Source of the DNA: JBBDST01 sp040904765
GTDB lineage: Bacteria > Actinomycetota > Nitriliruptoria > Nitriliruptorales > Nitriliruptoraceae
Direction: 5' to 3'
DNA length: 15,468 nt
NCBI GenBank assembly: GCA_040904765.1
Contig: JBBDST010000060.1
Coordinates: 1 to 15,468 of the forward strand
Shown: positions 12,719 through 15,468 of the stretch, one piece after another
Layout: every line of letters begins with the position of its first letter
Numbering within the stretch: the stretch's first letter is position 1
Program-made: the position numbers and the translations under genes
Notes under the pieces: generated by a model
What the model saw: only the letters and a program-made list of their open reading frames with translations
Databases searched by the model: none
What the model was told of the DNA's origin: nothing

Positions 12719-15468
12719 ATGGCCGAAAATCGCGTTGAATCCGGGACTAAGCGAGAGTCCAAACCCCTTAGTGCGGTCCCCGCAAACGGCCGTACCGGCC
12801 TATCGTTGTCGCGCTACTTCACTCATGAAAGCGTTCACCCATACGACGAACTCCAATGGGAACGGCGCGACGCAGTGCTCAAAAACTGGCGCGATGGAAC
12901 GATTTCATTTGAACAACGCGACGTCGAATTCCCCTCATCATGGTCAATGATGGCTACCCAGATCGTGTCTCAAAAATACTTCCGTGGCACCTTGGGGACC
13001 CCTGAGCGCGAATACTCCGTACGTCAGATGATCGACCGTGTCGCCGACACGATCACCGGCTGGGGCATTGACGGCGAATACTTCGCTGATGACGCATCTG
13101 CTCAGGTCTTTAACGCCGAGCTGAAGCACCTGTTGGTCCACCAAAAGGCCGCGTTCAACTCGCCCGTATGGTTCAACGTTGGTGTTGAAGAGCACCCACA
13201 GTGCTCGGCATGTTTTATTTTGGCAGTCGAAGACACCATGTCATCCATCCTGAACTGGTATGTCGAAGAAGGCACTATTTTTAAGGGCGGTTCTGGTGCA
13301 GGTATCAACCTCTCCACCATCCGCTCATCCAAAGAAATCCTTAAAGGCGGCGGTGAAGCCTCTGGGCCTGTGTCGTTTATGCGAGGCGCTGACGCATCCG
13401 CTGGCACGATTAAATCTGGCGGTAAAACCCGACGCGCCGCCAAAATGGTGATTTTAAACGTCGATCACCCAGATATTGAAGAGTTCATCTGGACCAAAGC
13501 CAAAGAAGAAAAGAAGATTCGTGCGTTGCGTGAAGCCGGCTTTGACATGGACCTTGACGGCGCTGACTACGCCTCAGTGCAGTATCAGAACGCCAACAAC
13601 TCGGTGCGTGTTACTGACGAATTCATGGAGGCTTACGAGCGCGGCGGCACATACCCGATTCGTGCAGTATCCACCGGGGAAGTCCTCGAAGAACGTGATG
13701 CACGCGACATGATGCGCCAGATTTCGCTTGCTTCCTGGGAGTGCGCAGACCCAGGTTTGCAGTACGACACGACCATCAACGACTGGCACACCTCGCCCGA
13801 ATCAGGACGCATCAACGGATCGAACCCCTGCTCGGAATACATGCACCTTGACAACTCCGCCTGCAACCTCGCATCACTCAACTTGAAAAAGTTTTACGAC
13901 TACGACAACGGCCGCTTTAACGTCGAGGCGTACAAACGGGCAATCGAAATTGTCTTTACCGCCCAAGAAATTGTCGTCGGCTACTCGTCGTACCCGACCG
14001 AAAAAATCGGTGAGAACGCCCGCGACTTCCGTGAGCTCGGGCTTGGTTACGCGAACCTTGGCGGCCTCTTGATGTCAATTGGTCTGCCTTATGACTCTGA
14101 TGAGGGTCGTTCATGGGCCGGTGCCCTAACTGCAATTATGACTGGCCACGCATACCGGACGTCAGCTGAACTCGCACGAGTCAAGGGCCCACACGCCGGC
14201 TATGCAAAGAATGCCCAACCGATGTTGCGAGTGATCGAAAAGCACCGTGCGACAGTTGACGATATCGACCCGCGCCCGCTGGACTCTGAGGTATTAACCG
14301 CTGCGCGTGAAGCATGGAACGAAGCGCTTGAGCTTGGTCGTGAGCACGGTTACCGCAATGCGCAAGCGACCGTCCTAGCACCAACCGGAACTATTGGTCT
14401 AATGATGGACTGTGACACCACTGGTATTGAGCCTGACTTGGGTCTCATCAAGACGAAAAAGATGGTGGGTGGTGGTTCGCTCACAATCGTGAATCAGACG
14501 GTGCCGCAGGCTCTGGCCCACTTGGGTTATGCCCCGGAGCAAGTTGAAGCGATCATTGCCTACATCGACACGAATAAGACCATCCACGGAGCCCCGGTGT
14601 TGAAACCAGAGCACACCAAGGTGTTCCAATGCGCCATGGGCGACGACTCAATCCACTACATGGGCCACGTCAAGATGATGGCAGCAGCGCAGCCGTTTAT
14701 CTCCGGCGCCATCTCAAAGACCGTGAACCTCCCCGAAGACGCAACCGTAGAAGACGTCGAGCAGTTGCACTTTGACGCCTGGAAACTTGGGGTTAAGGCG
14801 ATCGCGATCTACCGTGACAACTGCAAAGTTGCACAGCCACTGAGCGTGACCAAGAAAGCCGGCGCCGAGGCAACTGCTGCGAGCACCGCACCGGTTGTTG
14901 TGGCGGCACCGTCACGACGCAAACTGCCAAAGACGCGCCCGTCTCAGACAATCTCGTTCCAAGTAGGCGAAGCCAAGGGTTACATCACCGCCGGTGAATA
15001 CCCAGGCGATGGCATCGGTGAGATTTTCGTCAAACTTGGCAAGCAAGGATCAACGCTGTCTGGTCTGTTAGATGCGTTTGCGATCAGCGTGTCGATCGGC
15101 CTGCAGTACGGCGTACCGCTGGAAAGCTACGTATCGAAGTTCATGAATATGCGCTTTGAACCCGCAGGCCTAACCGACGATGAAGAAATTCGCTTCTCAA
15201 CCTCAATCGTTGACTTTCTCGCACGCAAACTGGCATTGGAATACCTGCCATTTGAGACCCGTGACGCGCTTGGCGTATACACCCTCGAAGAACGCACCAA
15301 ATTGTTGGATGACGGCTATAGCGACAACGGCTTAGACGTCGAGGTTGCTCCAGCGGCTGAAACTGTGGCAGCAGCAAAGAACATGCCGTTATTTGAAGGA
15401 TCAAGCGTTCCGGTGGATCATGACGCCCCGATGTGTTTCGAATGCGGCATCAAAATGATTCGCGCCGG
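12719..15468 (+). CDS. nrdJ: Class II (adenosylcobalamin-dependent) ribonucleotide reductase NrdJ, 3' end cut by window edge
   Basis: Reduces ribonucleotides to deoxyribonucleotides using a B12-generated thiyl radical, oxygen-independent. 916 residues are visible without a stop. The catalytic motif NPCSE gives Asn369, thiyl-radical Cys371 and Glu373. The redox pair is Cys382 (NSACNLAS), eleven residues on as in Thermotoga NrdJ, with Cys165 (QCSACFILAVEDTMSS). Other hallmarks are VQYQNANNSVRV, APTGTIGLMMDCDTTGIEPDLGLIKTKK, KAIAIYRDNCKVAQPLS, an Ala-rich linker (about 723-735), a TSCPD domain (GEIFVKLGKQGSTLSGLLDAFA) and the start of the C-terminal cysteine motif (APMCFECGIKMIRAG) that re-reduces the active site. 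Only about 15-20 residues should be missing. No ATP-cone domain precedes GLSLSRYFTHESVHPYDELQWERRD, so allosteric overall-activity control is probably absent. Upstream NrdR boxes suggest repression by NrdR. Confidence 0.96.
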   Translation, partial: MAENRVESGTKRESKPLSAVPANGRTGLSLSRYFTHESVHPYDELQWERRDAVLKNWRDGTISFEQRDVEFPSSWSMMATQIVSQKYFRGTLGTPEREYSVRQMIDRVADTITGWGIDGEYFADDASAQVFNAELKHLLVHQKAAFNSPVWFNVGVEEHPQCSACFILAVEDTMSSILNWYVEEGTIFKGGSGAGINLSTIRSSKEILKGGGEASGPVSFMRGADASAGTIKSGGKTRRAAKMVILNVDHPDIEEFIWTKAKEEKKIRALREAGFDMDLDGADYASVQYQNANNSVRVTDEFMEAYERGGTYPIRAVSTGEVLEERDARDMMRQISLASWECADPGLQYDTTINDWHTSPESGRINGSNPCSEYMHLDNSACNLASLNLKKFYDYDNGRFNVEAYKRAIEIVFTAQEIVVGYSSYPTEKIGENARDFRELGLGYANLGGLLMSIGLPYDSDEGRSWAGALTAIMTGHAYRTSAELARVKGPHAGYAKNAQPMLRVIEKHRATVDDIDPRPLDSEVLTAAREAWNEALELGREHGYRNAQATVLAPTGTIGLMMDCDTTGIEPDLGLIKTKKMVGGGSLTIVNQTVPQALAHLGYAPEQVEAIIAYIDTNKTIHGAPVLKPEHTKVFQCAMGDDSIHYMGHVKMMAAAQPFISGAISKTVNLPEDATVEDVEQLHFDAWKLGVKAIAIYRDNCKVAQPLSVTKKAGAEATAASTAPVVVAAPSRRKLPKTRPSQTISFQVGEAKGYITAGEYPGDGIGEIFVKLGKQGSTLSGLLDAFAISVSIGLQYGVPLESYVSKFMNMRFEPAGLTDDEEIRFSTSIVDFLARKLALEYLPFETRDALGVYTLEERTKLLDDGYSDNGLDVEVAPAAETVAAAKNMPLFEGSSVPVDHDAPMCFECGIKMIRA

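Noticed and set aside
12440..12720. Canonical cobalamin riboswitch upstream of nrdJ
   Set aside because: The conserved 5' core and the CCCGCAACTGT segment are missing. Only isolated short words match, so it is reported as a weak resemblance and not annotated as a riboswitch.
12558..12950. 130-residue ORF overlapping the nrdJ start
   Set aside because: It overlaps strongly conserved nrdJ codons in another frame, has no ribosome site of its own and a low-complexity composition.

Overview
The window reads as a conserved chromosomal segment of an actinobacterium with medium GC. The best guess is Acidimicrobiia (a freshwater or marine Ilumatobacteraceae-like lineage), with moderate confidence. 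The evidence is the typical actinobacterial order recA-recX-miaB-miaA-dapF-hflX / lexA / nrdR / nrdJ, the CGAAC-N4-GTTCG type of SOS box, a class II B12-dependent ribonucleotide reductase, and protein-level similarity throughout. I see no insertion sequence, phage gene, tRNA, rRNA or CRISPR array. Genes are tightly packed: convergent pairs end 0, 1 and 8 bases apart.

Layout. From 1 to 6807 a plus-strand run carries recA (5' end cut by the window edge), recX, a small three-helix membrane protein, miaB, miaA, dapF and hflX; miaA-dapF-hflX overlap or touch. lexA lies on the minus strand at 6809-7483. It is divergent from a small membrane-anchored LysM protein (7672-8025), and the 188-bp spacer between them carries four near-perfect SOS boxes. 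nrdR (8026-8502) and a two-domain GNAT protein (8570-9493) follow on the minus strand. An amidase-signature gene (9683-11008, plus) converges on an AI-2E-family permease gene (11017-12249, minus). A long divergent spacer (12250-12718) leads to nrdJ, which runs off the right edge about 15-20 residues before its expected C-terminus.

How the genes work together. RecA and RecX (recombination and control of the SOS co-protease), LexA (SOS repressor) and the LysM protein (probable SOS division inhibitor of the YneA/ChiZ type) form a DNA-damage module. NrdR and NrdJ form a dNTP-supply module, and a NrdR-box pair 32 bp apart can be read upstream of nrdJ. MiaA and MiaB make the ms2i6A tRNA modification, DapF makes meso-diaminopimelate for peptidoglycan and lysine, and HflX is a ribosome-associated GTPase.

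Most notable for follow-up: (1) the four-box symmetric lexA/LysM control region; (2) a roughly 250-nt nrdJ leader with nested complementary segments and a possible pseudoknot, a candidate structured regulatory RNA for a cobalamin-dependent enzyme; (3) an amidase-family protein whose catalytic lysine is a serine; (4) a GNAT domain fused to a small beta-rich domain usually seen alone. Nothing here is a clear new multi-gene system; the strongest novelty candidates are regulatory.
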